From Oscillospiraceae bacterium (GTDB lineage Bacteria > Bacillota > Clostridia > Oscillospirales > Ruminococcaceae): DNA of 59,866 nucleotides. Below are positions 1 through 6,023 of the stretch, one piece after another. A model generated the notes under the pieces. It saw only the letters and a list, made by a program, of their open reading frames with translations, was not told where the DNA came from and ran no database searches. The stretch's first letter is position 1. The number at the start of each line of letters is the position of its first letter. Location of the stretch: contig JAFWVK010000058.1 of the NCBI GenBank assembly GCA_017518255.1, positions 1 through 59,866 of the forward strand, written 5' to 3'. The position numbers were made by a program, and so were the translations under genes.

Positions 1-121
1 AGCCAGTGTAGCAACTACTATTATATCATATTTCCTCACAGAATGCAATAGTTTTTTGTCGGCAGAAAGTAAAAATTAAGCGTGTGATCTCTTTAAATAT
101 ATTTTAAGGAGAGTGGCTGAA

Positions 122-286
122 ATGGCTACAAAGACAAAAACCGGGCAGAAAGCTCCGGTTTCGGGTCAGTATAAACCCGTTGGCAGCAAGACGGAGGTTA
201 CGCTTGTTAAGGGCAAAACCGTTCCGCCGACACCCAAGGGTGCGACTACATTCGTACTCGTTGATAAGACTAAGCATGGAAAGTGA
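122..286 (+). CDS. YjzC-like small protein
   Basis: A 54-residue protein starting at an ATG preceded by AAGGAG about 8 bases upstream. It has the layout of YjzC-type small proteins: an N-terminal GQKAPVSGQY stretch, then a glycine/valine/lysine-rich middle (EVTLVKGK) and PPTPKG followed by LVDKTKHGK. The family has no established biochemical role known to me. It ends eight bases before the ATG of the DUF1883-TIR gene, so the two are probably co-transcribed. Whether it is functionally tied to the TIR protein is unknown. No signal peptide or membrane segment is visible. Confidence 0.75.
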   Translation: MATKTKTGQKAPVSGQYKPVGSKTEVTLVKGKTVPPTPKGATTFVLVDKTKHGK

Positions 287-294
287 GGACAAGA

Positions 295-1068
295 ATGAAG
301 TTTATTCACACGGATTTAGGAAATCTTGACAAAGGCAGAATTGTCGAGATAGTGTTAAAGGGCAACGCTGCAAATGTACAGTTGCTCGATAGCACCAATT
401 TTAACAATTATAAGAATGGCAGACGCTATCATTATACCGGAGGACTTGCAAAGCAATCACCTGTTCGCCTTGCTGTTCCTCATTCTGGTCATTGGCACGT
501 AGCAATTGATATGAACGGATTAAGAGGGACAGTGAATGCATCTGTTAGAGTTCTTCCAACAGCACTCCCTACTATTAAGCAGCAACCGCCACTTGCGTCT
601 ATGCCTTCTCTGGTACATAACAGAGGTTTTGGCATTGATGTTGACATTGATAATGATCCTGAGTATGACGTATTTATTTCTCATGCATCAGAAGATAAAG
701 ACGAGATTGTTCGTCCTCTTGCCAACGCTCTTGTAGAGAAAGGCGTTAAGGTCTGGTATGATGAATTCGAGATGAAGATTGGCGATAGTCTTCGCCGTAA
801 GATTGATAAAGGACTTGCCAATAGCCGTTTCGGAATTGTGGTAATTTCAAAAGACTTCATCAAAAAAGGCTGGACTAATTATGAGCTCGACGGAATAATT
901 ACCAAAGCGGTATCAGGTGAGCAAATCATTCTTCCAATTTGGCACAATATCACCAAGAAGGAAGTAATTGATTTCAGTCCCTCTTTAGCGGATAAACTTG
1001 CCAGAAATACGGCTATCAATACAGTGGATGAAATTGCCACAGAAATTTCTGAGCTGATTCTTCAGTAA
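295..1068 (+). CDS. DUF1883-TIR domain protein
   Basis: A 257-residue cytoplasmic protein. Residues 1 to about 90 match the DUF1883 family (MKFIHTDLG, AANVQLLD, GRRYHYTGG, SGHWHVAID). After a proline-rich linker, residues about 125-257 form a TIR domain beginning YDVFISHASED. The motif W193-TNY-E197 corresponds to the WxxxE region of TIR NADases, where the glutamate is catalytic, so NAD cleavage is plausible. An alternative GTG four codons upstream is possible, but GAGG lies 7 bases before the chosen ATG. DUF1883-TIR fusions are a known architecture; a defence role is inference from the TIR domain and the adjoining mobile-element genes. No partner of the Thoeris ThsA type is seen in the window. 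Confidence 0.85.
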   Translation: MKFIHTDLGNLDKGRIVEIVLKGNAANVQLLDSTNFNNYKNGRRYHYTGGLAKQSPVRLAVPHSGHWHVAIDMNGLRGTVNASVRVLPTALPTIKQQPPLASMPSLVHNRGFGIDVDIDNDPEYDVFISHASEDKDEIVRPLANALVEKGVKVWYDEFEMKIGDSLRRKIDKGLANSRFGIVVISKDFIKKGWTNYELDGIITKAVSGEQIILPIWHNITKKEVIDFSPSLADKLARNTAINTVDEIATEISELILQ

Positions 1069-1303
1069 CCGGCAACACAATGGCAACAAAAAATCAGATA
1101 CTCCAAATCTGACAGACAGCTGAGATAATAGAGAGACCACGAGCGATAAAACTTAACTCAAACTGGTTAAGATTACGGTTCAAGGAGCGAGTGGGAATAA
1201 TAAACAAGACCTCAGAAACGGCGTAGATACGCCATTTCCAAAGCCTTAAAATCTCAGTGATAACAATTTGATAACAGGGAGCTAAGCGGAATTATTCTGC
1301 GGT

Positions 1304-1804
1304 TCATGTGGCTTTTAAGTTACGCCACTCTTTCGCAGGTTCATGCTTTCCACAATCATCGGTCGTTTTCGGCCAGTTAAGCTTCCATTCTGTATATTCG
1401 GCCTTGCTGATCTTACCGTCAGCAAGGTCTTTTTTTCGTCTCTGCCACTCAGAAAGGAGGTCAGTCATAAGGATAGAGCCGAAAACAATGCCCTTTCGTC
1501 TGTTGCCGTCCTCGTCCTCGCAGTCCTCAATGCTGATCGGGTAATGCTCGTCAAGCTCAAAGAGCATCATCATAACGCCCTCAGCTCCGAGTATCTCATC
1601 ATCAGCAAGGAAACGGGGATTCACGTCCAGAGCTTCGGCAAGCAATTCGACAAGTGCCTGCTTGGGTGTGCGTGTGCCTGATTCATACTGTGCGATGCGG
1701 ACATCGGCGGATTTCTCGTCAAAGCCGACTGCCATACCGAGCTGTTTCTGCGTCATCCCTCTGAAATCACGAATGCGGTGTATCTTATCTCCGATAATGC
1801 TCAT
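1304..1804 (-). CDS. XRE-family repressor
   Basis: A 166-residue protein with an N-terminal Cro/CI-type helix-turn-helix (residues about 8-65, with MTQKQLGMAVG and RIAQYESGTRTPKQ) followed by an acidic C-terminal region of unknown function. AAGGAGTG lies 10 bases before the ATG. It follows a 53-residue gene on the same strand and is probably transcribed with it from the promoter near 2072-2100. Opposite this pair lies an excisionase-like gene and an integrase remnant, the usual arrangement of an element repressor. It probably binds the repeated TTTAG/CTAAA-containing sequences at 2083-2194. No LexA-type protease domain is seen, so the induction mechanism is unclear. Confidence 0.85.
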   Translation of the reverse strand: MSIIGDKIHRIRDFRGMTQKQLGMAVGFDEKSADVRIAQYESGTRTPKQALVELLAEALDVNPRFLADDEILGAEGVMMMLFELDEHYPISIEDCEDEDGNRRKGIVFGSILMTDLLSEWQRRKKDLADGKISKAEYTEWKLNWPKTTDDCGKHEPAKEWRNLKAT

Positions 1805-1857
1805 GGTGGTTCACTCCTTAATTATGTTCTGTTTGGTTAATTATTCTTTATCAAAAG

Positions 1858-2019
1858 CTATTCTTCTACAACTTCAAAGCATTCAGGCGGAAAAAGATAA
1901 TCTTCTTCAAGCTCAGTCATTATTCTATACCAGCCTTTTTCTAAAGAAATAACTTCATATTCTTTGTCTGCTTCAAATGCTGTTCCTAAATACTGTGTGC
2001 CGATATATTTAACTTTCAT
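1858..2019 (-). CDS. Small hypothetical protein, first gene of the repressor transcript
   Basis: A 53-residue ORF starting MKVKYIGTQYLGTAF and ending PPECFEVVEE, preceded by GGAGGG 5 bases before the ATG. The protein looks like a small beta-rich domain (KEYEVISLEKGWYRI). It lies between the divergent promoter and the XRE gene and probably shares the leftward message. I do not recognise a family. Small proteins of this kind often accompany XRE repressors in Firmicute elements, but the role is unknown. Confidence 0.65.
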   Translation of the reverse strand: MKVKYIGTQYLGTAFEADKEYEVISLEKGWYRIMTELEEDYLFPPECFEVVEE

Positions 2020-2071
2020 TTTCCCTCCAAAGATCCAATGTGTTAAGTGTTAGAATAATCCACCTTACTGC

Positions 2072-2100
2072 ATTATAACATATTTGTTTAGGATAGTCAA
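2072..2100 (-). promoter_or_regulatory. Leftward promoter of the repressor genes
   Basis: On the minus strand a -35 TTGACT (2095-2100) and -10 TATAAT (2072-2077) are separated by 17 bases. The spacer contains CTAAACAAATATG, a relative of the motif repeated near the rightward promoter, so the XRE protein probably regulates its own synthesis. Confidence 0.75.
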
Positions 2101-2143
2101 TAGATACTAAACAAAAAAATTTAGAAATATTTTGATTTAGGGG

Positions 2144-2172
2144 TTGACAAAAGCAAAAATGTTTAGTATAAT
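2144..2172 (+). promoter_or_regulatory. Rightward promoter of the excisionase/integrase genes
   Basis: TTGACA (2144-2149) and TATAAT (2167-2172) with a 17-base spacer. The spacer holds one full copy of AAGCAAAAATGTTTAG, so bound repressor would block RNA polymerase directly. Confidence 0.8.
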
Positions 2173-2194
2173 AAGACTAAGCAAAAATGTTTAG
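2151..2194 (+). promoter_or_regulatory. Direct-repeat operators
   Basis: Two identical 16-base copies of AAGCAAAAATGTTTAG at 2151-2166 and 2179-2194, spaced 28 bases start to start (close to three helical turns). A related palindrome, CTAAACA-A5-TTTAG type, lies at 2107-2124, and a variant lies in the leftward spacer. These are probably XRE repressor sites. Confidence 0.65.
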
Positions 2195-2272
2195 ATAGAA
2201 AATTTTGCTTATCGGATACGCAAATGCGCCCGATACCACACAGAACAATATTTTAAGAAAGGGTTGACTACT

Positions 2273-2488
2273 ATGTCAGAAAAATTCATCCGTGCAGAGG
2301 AACTCGCAGAGATCATGGAGATCTCCGTTCCGTATGCGTACAAGATCATCAAGCAGCTCAATGAGGAGCTTGACGCAAAGGGCTATATCACCATCACAGG
2401 CAGAGTGAATCGTGAGTATTTCAACGAGAGAGTGTACTCGTCTGAACGCCTGGTGAAAGCACCTGAAAAGAAAGAGGGTGAGAACTGA
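2273..2488 (+). CDS. Excisionase-like helix-turn-helix protein
   Basis: A 71-residue basic/acidic mixed protein starting MSEKFIRAEELAEIMEI. The N-terminal half is a winged-helix/MerR-like DNA-binding motif (AEELAEIMEISVPYAYKIIKQLNEEL) of the kind found in excisionases and directly upstream of tyrosine integrases in Firmicute elements. AAGAAAGGG precedes the ATG; a TTG nine bases further upstream is a weaker start. Its stop codon is directly followed by the integrase start, so the two were one operon. It probably directed excision, but with the integrase truncated the element is unlikely to move by itself. Confidence 0.75.
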   Translation: MSEKFIRAEELAEIMEISVPYAYKIIKQLNEELDAKGYITITGRVNREYFNERVYSSERLVKAPEKKEGEN

Positions 2489-2876
2489 TGCCCGTATACA
2501 AGGACAAAAACGGCACTTGGTATGTCATGACACGCTGTGATGACTGGCAGGGGCAGCGCAAGCAGAAGTGCAAGATGCAGGACGAAACTTTTTCGGAGAT
2601 GCAGCTGTGTTGGCTGCATGCAGCGATGTCACACCCCGTTACGCCGGCGGTAATACACACATCCACATTTCAGTCGGCGATGTCACGGAATATAAATTCC
2701 CGAAAGACGGTTCCGAGCCGCAGAAAAGGCTTTACAAGGACCGCTATGACGATATGAACGGAGATGCTTTCCCGATCAATGATAAATACTATATGCTGAT
2801 TGATAGAGCCGGTATTTTCCTCAGATCCTACGACGGACTGAAGGATGAAATCACCGTTTATGTTTTCAAGTCATAA
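2489..2876 (+). pseudogene. Truncated tyrosine integrase joined to an unrelated gene tail
   Basis: The reading frame starts MPVYKDKNGTWYVMTRCDDW and continues GQRKQK, typical of the N-terminal arm-binding domain of tyrosine integrases. After about 28 residues the similarity ends. Another frame then stays open to 2876, encoding about 95 residues with GDAAVLAACSDV, THIHISVGDVTEY and a C-terminal ITVYVFKS. I do not recognise this tail. The junction lies between about 2560 and 2590. No core-binding or catalytic domain (R-K-HxxR-Y) follows, so the integrase is non-functional. This looks like a deletion that fused the start of int to the end of another gene. Confidence 0.7.
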
Positions 2877-2915
2877 TTTTTGAAATCGGGATTTCAAAGC
2901 AATCAAATATGCTTT

Positions 2916-2950
2916 ACGGGTCATCGGATTGTCCGGTGACCCGTTTTTTG
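2916..2950 (+). terminator. Intrinsic terminator
   Basis: A 13 bp stem (2916-2928 with 2932-2944, one G-U pair, three-base loop) is followed by TTTTTT. It ends the excisionase/integrase-remnant transcript. Confidence 0.85.
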
Positions 2951-3100
2951 TATCAATTGCTGACGGATTTTTTTGCATTTGCCTGCATAAAGCTGTTTTT
3001 TTCGGTCAGAATAGGTTTTGAAAGCCAATCGGGTGACATGGCTTCATCCTAAAAATTTGATGTGCTTGCAGGAAGAACCCTGCGGAGAAAGGCGATTGAT

Positions 3101-3898
3101 ATGAAAAAGACAGCAAATTCCGGAGCATCCGGAAAAGGGTTTTATGCGGCGCTCTCTCTGAGCATTGCGATGGTCGGAGCGGCATGCTGGTATGCATATA
3201 CCGGAACCGGAAAGCGTCAGCTTCCGGAAACGGCGGAGAGCAGCAACCTTGCAGAATACACCGCGCCGCTGATGACCTCCGATACACGCCGGCAGGAGCA
3301 GCCGGCAACACAGACAACGGCATCCACAACCGTTACGCAGACGCAGACGACGCCTGCATCGACTGCACCGGATGCCGAAGCAGCGGCAGCCGTTCTGCAT
3401 AAAACCACGGAAAAATCCACTACCGTGACGGCTGAGACGGCAGCGCCGGTCGAAAAGCCGATGATGCCCGTCGAGGGCGAGGTGATTCAGCATTTCAGCA
3501 AAGGAGAACTGGTAAAATCCGAAACGACCGGCATCTGGCAGACGCATAACGGAACGGATATTGCAGCAGCTCCGGGTACGGAAGTGCGCGCTGTTCTGGA
3601 CGGAACCGTGACTGCTGTGGACAGAGATGCACTCTGGGGGATTTGTGTGACAATTCTCCATGAAAACGGAACCGTAACAAGGTACTGCGGACTGAATGAA
3701 GGACTGAATACCGAGGCGGGGCAGGTGATTCCGCGCGGTACTGTCATCGGGGCAGTCAGGGATACGAACGAGGCGGAAAGCAGTCTGAAGCCGCATCTGC
3801 ATTTCGAGGTGCTGCAAAATGATGTCTATACCGATCCGGAATCGTTTATTGCAGTCAGCCAGTCTGTACCGAAGAATACGAAAACAACTGCAGAATAA
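3101..3898 (+). CDS. Membrane-anchored M23 (LytM) peptidase, SpoIIQ-like
   Basis: A 265-residue protein with a short cytoplasmic N-terminus, one membrane segment (residues about 11-29) and a long Thr/Ala/Gln-rich extracellular linker to about residue 125. The M23 domain follows, with HNGTD providing the first His/Asp zinc ligands and PHLHFEV the HxH motif, so all zinc ligands appear present. The usual YAHL is replaced by YCGL. The layout is that of SpoIIQ, which pairs with SpoIIIAH at the forespore membrane, but it could equally be a peptidoglycan endopeptidase. GGAGAAAGG precedes the chosen ATG; an upstream in-frame start at 3062 lacks a ribosome site. Confidence 0.8.
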   Translation: MKKTANSGASGKGFYAALSLSIAMVGAACWYAYTGTGKRQLPETAESSNLAEYTAPLMTSDTRRQEQPATQTTASTTVTQTQTTPASTAPDAEAAAAVLHKTTEKSTTVTAETAAPVEKPMMPVEGEVIQHFSKGELVKSETTGIWQTHNGTDIAAAPGTEVRAVLDGTVTAVDRDALWGICVTILHENGTVTRYCGLNEGLNTEAGQVIPRGTVIGAVRDTNEAESSLKPHLHFEVLQNDVYTDPESFIAVSQSVPKNTKTTAE

Positions 3899-3903
3899 CA
3901 GAA

Positions 3904-3933
3904 ACCCGCATACGTTAAACGGCGTATGCGGGT
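3904..3933 (+). terminator. Hairpin after the M23 gene
   Basis: An 11 bp perfect stem, ACCCGCATACG (3904-3914) with CGTATGCGGGT (3923-3933), followed by CAGTTTG. The same hairpin recurs at 4189-4220 on the other side of the repeat element. Confidence 0.7.
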
Positions 3934-3966
3934 CAGTTTGTCGGAAAACTTGATCTGTGTCTTATG

Positions 3967-4186
3967 AAAAGTTTTTGATCGAGCTTTTTTCAAAAAGCTC
4001 GCAGGGTCGAGGGACAGCGTCCCTCGTCGCTGCCCGCAGGCAGCGAAATATCCTGTTTGCATCAAAAAGACGCTAAAGAAGGGGGGATCGGGGGAGGGAA
4101 AACAAGAGTTTTCTCTCCCCCGATTCTCAATCTTTCGTACATCTGTTTCAAATGTTCATTGAAGAAAAAGATATTTTTTCGACAGA
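3967..4186. repeat. 220 bp hairpin-rich dispersed repeat, copy 1
   Basis: A non-coding element almost identical to 5031-5247. It holds at least four inverted repeats: GAGCTTTTTTCAAAAAGCTC, GAGGGAC-AGC-GTCCCTC, CGCTGCC-CGCA-GGCAGCG, and a CGGGGGAG...CTCCCCCG hairpin around 4088-4132. It ends in TTTTTTCGACAGA. It sits exactly between two copies of the same terminator-like hairpin. No transposase or clear coding potential is visible; it resembles a REP/MITE-like or structured-RNA repeat. Confidence 0.8.
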
Positions 4187-4188
4187 AA

Positions 4189-4220
4189 TACCCGCATACG
4201 TCAAACGGCGTATGCGGGTA
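4189..4220. terminator. Second copy of the CCCGCATACG hairpin, probably bidirectional
   Basis: A 12 bp perfect stem, TACCCGCATACG (4189-4200) with CGTATGCGGGTA (4209-4220), followed by TTTTAC on the plus strand and by TTTC on the minus strand. It lies directly downstream of the minus-strand lipoprotein gene and can end that transcript. Confidence 0.75.
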
Positions 4221-4237
4221 TTTTACATGTGCGTCAT

Positions 4238-4894
4238 TCAGCCCAGAGGGGCATCATAATGCTCCATGTCCTTTTCGGGAATATCGAAAAGAATCTGGTC
4301 ATTGCTGTAATACTTATACGGTGTATAGACAAGCTGGAGCGATTTCCATGCAGACGGCATTCCGAGATAGACATAACCCTTTACGGTTTCGCCGGGTGCA
4401 ATCTCCTGGTTAAAGTTTTTGAGGTCGCTCTTAATTTTGGTATAGTATTTGATTGCGGTCAGCTTTGCACGGACATCTCTTGTCGGTTCTTCATTGTTCT
4501 GACCGTCGATGTTTGCGGAGAAATGTGTCAGCAGACTGCAGTCAATTTTCTTGTCGGAGCGGTTGACGATGGTCATTTCCGCAACCAGTACGCGGTATTC
4601 GGTCTTAATCGTGTCATCCAGCTCGATTACGCGCTCCAGCGTGACGGAGAGCTTGTCCTCATATTCCACTGTGGAACCGATTCCGCCCGAATAATCCTTT
4701 CCGGGGATGCTTTCATCAATCGGATTCTGCGGAACCTCCGGAGAATAAACGGATCTTTCGCCGCCGTCATCCGAAATATAGCGGGCGTTTCCGCTGCTTT
4801 TATCTCCGCAGCCGGTCAGCATTCCGGCGGAGCAAAGAAGAGCGGCAGAGAGCAGACAGGCTGCGGAACGCCGCAGAACAGACTTGAAAATCAT
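4238..4894 (-). CDS. Lipoprotein with DUF4352-like domain
   Basis: A 218-residue predicted lipoprotein. The signal peptide has basic residues, a hydrophobic stretch and a lipobox ending LTGC around residue 30. After a short polar linker (to about residue 75) comes a single beta-sandwich domain of the DUF4352 type: VEYEDKLSVTLERV, a central VAEMTIVNRSDKKID strand and a late APGETVKGYVYLGMP strand. Such immunoglobulin-like domains occur in many Firmicute surface lipoproteins without a known ligand. AGGAGG lies 7 bases before the ATG. It has its own promoter upstream and is flanked by the two repeat copies. Confidence 0.75.
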   Translation of the reverse strand: MIFKSVLRRSAACLLSAALLCSAGMLTGCGDKSSGNARYISDDGGERSVYSPEVPQNPIDESIPGKDYSGGIGSTVEYEDKLSVTLERVIELDDTIKTEYRVLVAEMTIVNRSDKKIDCSLLTHFSANIDGQNNEEPTRDVRAKLTAIKYYTKIKSDLKNFNQEIAPGETVKGYVYLGMPSAWKSLQLVYTPYKYYSNDQILFDIPEKDMEHYDAPLG

Positions 4895-4948
4895 GGATAA
4901 TCCTCCTTGAACTAAGGTGAAATCGTGCATTTTTGCACAGCATGATAT

Positions 4949-4977
4949 ATTATAGCACAGAACCGCGAAAAAAGCAA
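4949..4977 (-). promoter_or_regulatory. Promoter of the DUF4352-like lipoprotein gene
   Basis: Minus strand TTGCTT (4972-4977) and a perfect TATAAT (4949-4954) with a 17-base spacer, about 55 bases upstream of the gene. Confidence 0.7.
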
Positions 4978-5030
4978 GCTTTTTTTAGAAAATGCCTCGG
5001 CTTGTCGAGAAACCTATTGAGAATCAATAT

Positions 5031-5247
5031 AAAAGTTTTGGCCGAGCTTTTTCAAAAGCTCGCAGGGTCGAGGGACAGCGTCCCTCGTCGCTGCCCGCAG
5101 GCAGCGAAATAACCTGTCTGCATCAAAAAAGCGCTAAAGAAGAGGGTAGCGGGGGAGGGAAAACAAGAGTTTTCTCTCCCCCGATTATCAATCTTTCGTA
5201 CATCTGTTTCAAATGCTCATTGAAGGAAAAGATACTTTTTCGACAGA
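5031..5247. repeat. 220 bp hairpin-rich dispersed repeat, copy 2
   Basis: Second copy of the element at 3967-4186, in the same orientation, with scattered substitutions and small length differences. The GAGGGAC/GTCCCTC and CGCTGCC/GGCAGCG hairpins are identical in both copies. Here it is not flanked by the CCCGCATACG hairpins. It fills most of the gap between the lipoprotein gene and the ferredoxin gene. Confidence 0.8.
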
Positions 5248-5301
5248 CTGAAGTGCTTTTTAGAAAATGCTCCTTCTCCGCTGCTGAACGGACAAAGAGA
5301 A

Positions 5302-5327
5302 CCGGCGGCTTCTGAAGAAGCCGCCGG
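5302..5327 (-). terminator. Hairpin downstream of the ferredoxin gene
   Basis: An 11 bp perfect stem, CCGGCGGCTTC with GAAGCCGCCGG and a four-base loop. On the minus strand it is followed by TTCTCTTT. It probably terminates the ferredoxin message. Confidence 0.65.
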
Positions 5328-5372
5328 CTGCCTGTGATCGGAACACGAACCGCTGAAAGCGGCATCAGGGTC

Positions 5373-5543
5373 TTATGCCTGCTCCGGTGCGCCAACAGGA
5401 CATGTATCGGCGCAAGCACCGCACTCGAGGCAGGTTTCTGCGTCGATTACGTATTTGCCGTCGCCCTCGGAAATTGCACTGACCGGACATGCGTCTGCAC
5501 AAGCACCGCACTGGATGCATGCATCACTGATTGCATATGCCAT
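5373..5543 (-). CDS. 2[4Fe-4S] ferredoxin
   Basis: A complete 56-residue clostridial-type ferredoxin. It has two CxxCxxCxxxCP cluster motifs: CIQCGACADACPV near residues 9-21 and CLECGACADTCPV near residues 38-50. Each binds one [4Fe-4S] cluster, and the protein carries low-potential electrons for hydrogenases and 2-oxoacid:ferredoxin oxidoreductases. CAGGAGGT precedes the ATG. It is a single-gene transcription unit. Confidence 0.97.
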   Translation of the reverse strand: MAYAISDACIQCGACADACPVSAISEGDGKYVIDAETCLECGACADTCPVGAPEQA

Positions 5544-6023
5544 AACTGTTTACCTCCTGTTTTTGGTTTCGGGAGGCTTTGCATTGCTGCCTCCGAATAT
5601 ATTGTATCACATTTTCAGAAAAAAGCAAGTGTTTTTGAAAATTTTTTTGCGGAGATTCCGTTTGGTTTCACTTTGACAATAATATACAAACAGTAATGAA
5701 ACAGATCGGACAATCTCTGGCACAATGAAAAAAACAGGATACGATTGCACAGCACTTGTGATAATCAAACAGCATCCGAATCTGTATTGCGTATCAGTAT
5801 TTTGGTATAATTCTTGTGCAGTGTGACAAAACTAATCCAATATTTGAAAAAGGCTTTACAACATCTTGACAAGATTCCGAAGATTTGGTATAATAAATTA
5901 TTGTAGAGAAGTATAAGGGCGTTTTTCGGCAGTTTGTCAAAAGCGCATATTTTTGACTGCGAATAATTCGGAACAGAAAGCGTATATGTGCTGCTTCTGT
6001 TTCGCCTGAAAGGTGGAGATACC
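5544..6023. other. Long intergenic region between ferredoxin and the transport operon
   Basis: This 480-base AT-rich stretch holds the leftward ferredoxin ribosome site, the strong rightward promoter at 5866-5894, and a possible second -10 (TATAAT near 5805). No ORF with a ribosome site and no recognisable RNA family was found. Confidence 0.5.
5866..5894 (+). promoter_or_regulatory. Promoter of the sugar transport operon
   Basis: TTGACA (5866-5871) and TATAAT (5889-5894) with a 17-base spacer, leaving an untranslated leader of about 120 bases before the first gene. I did not see a clear cre-like operator. Confidence 0.8.

Noticed and set aside
4057..5315. Short similar peptides readable in both copies of the 220 bp repeat (containing GGGKTRVFSPPI)
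   Set aside because: The frame is kept only because the copies differ mostly by substitutions in this part; there is no ribosome site, and the sequence is dominated by hairpins.
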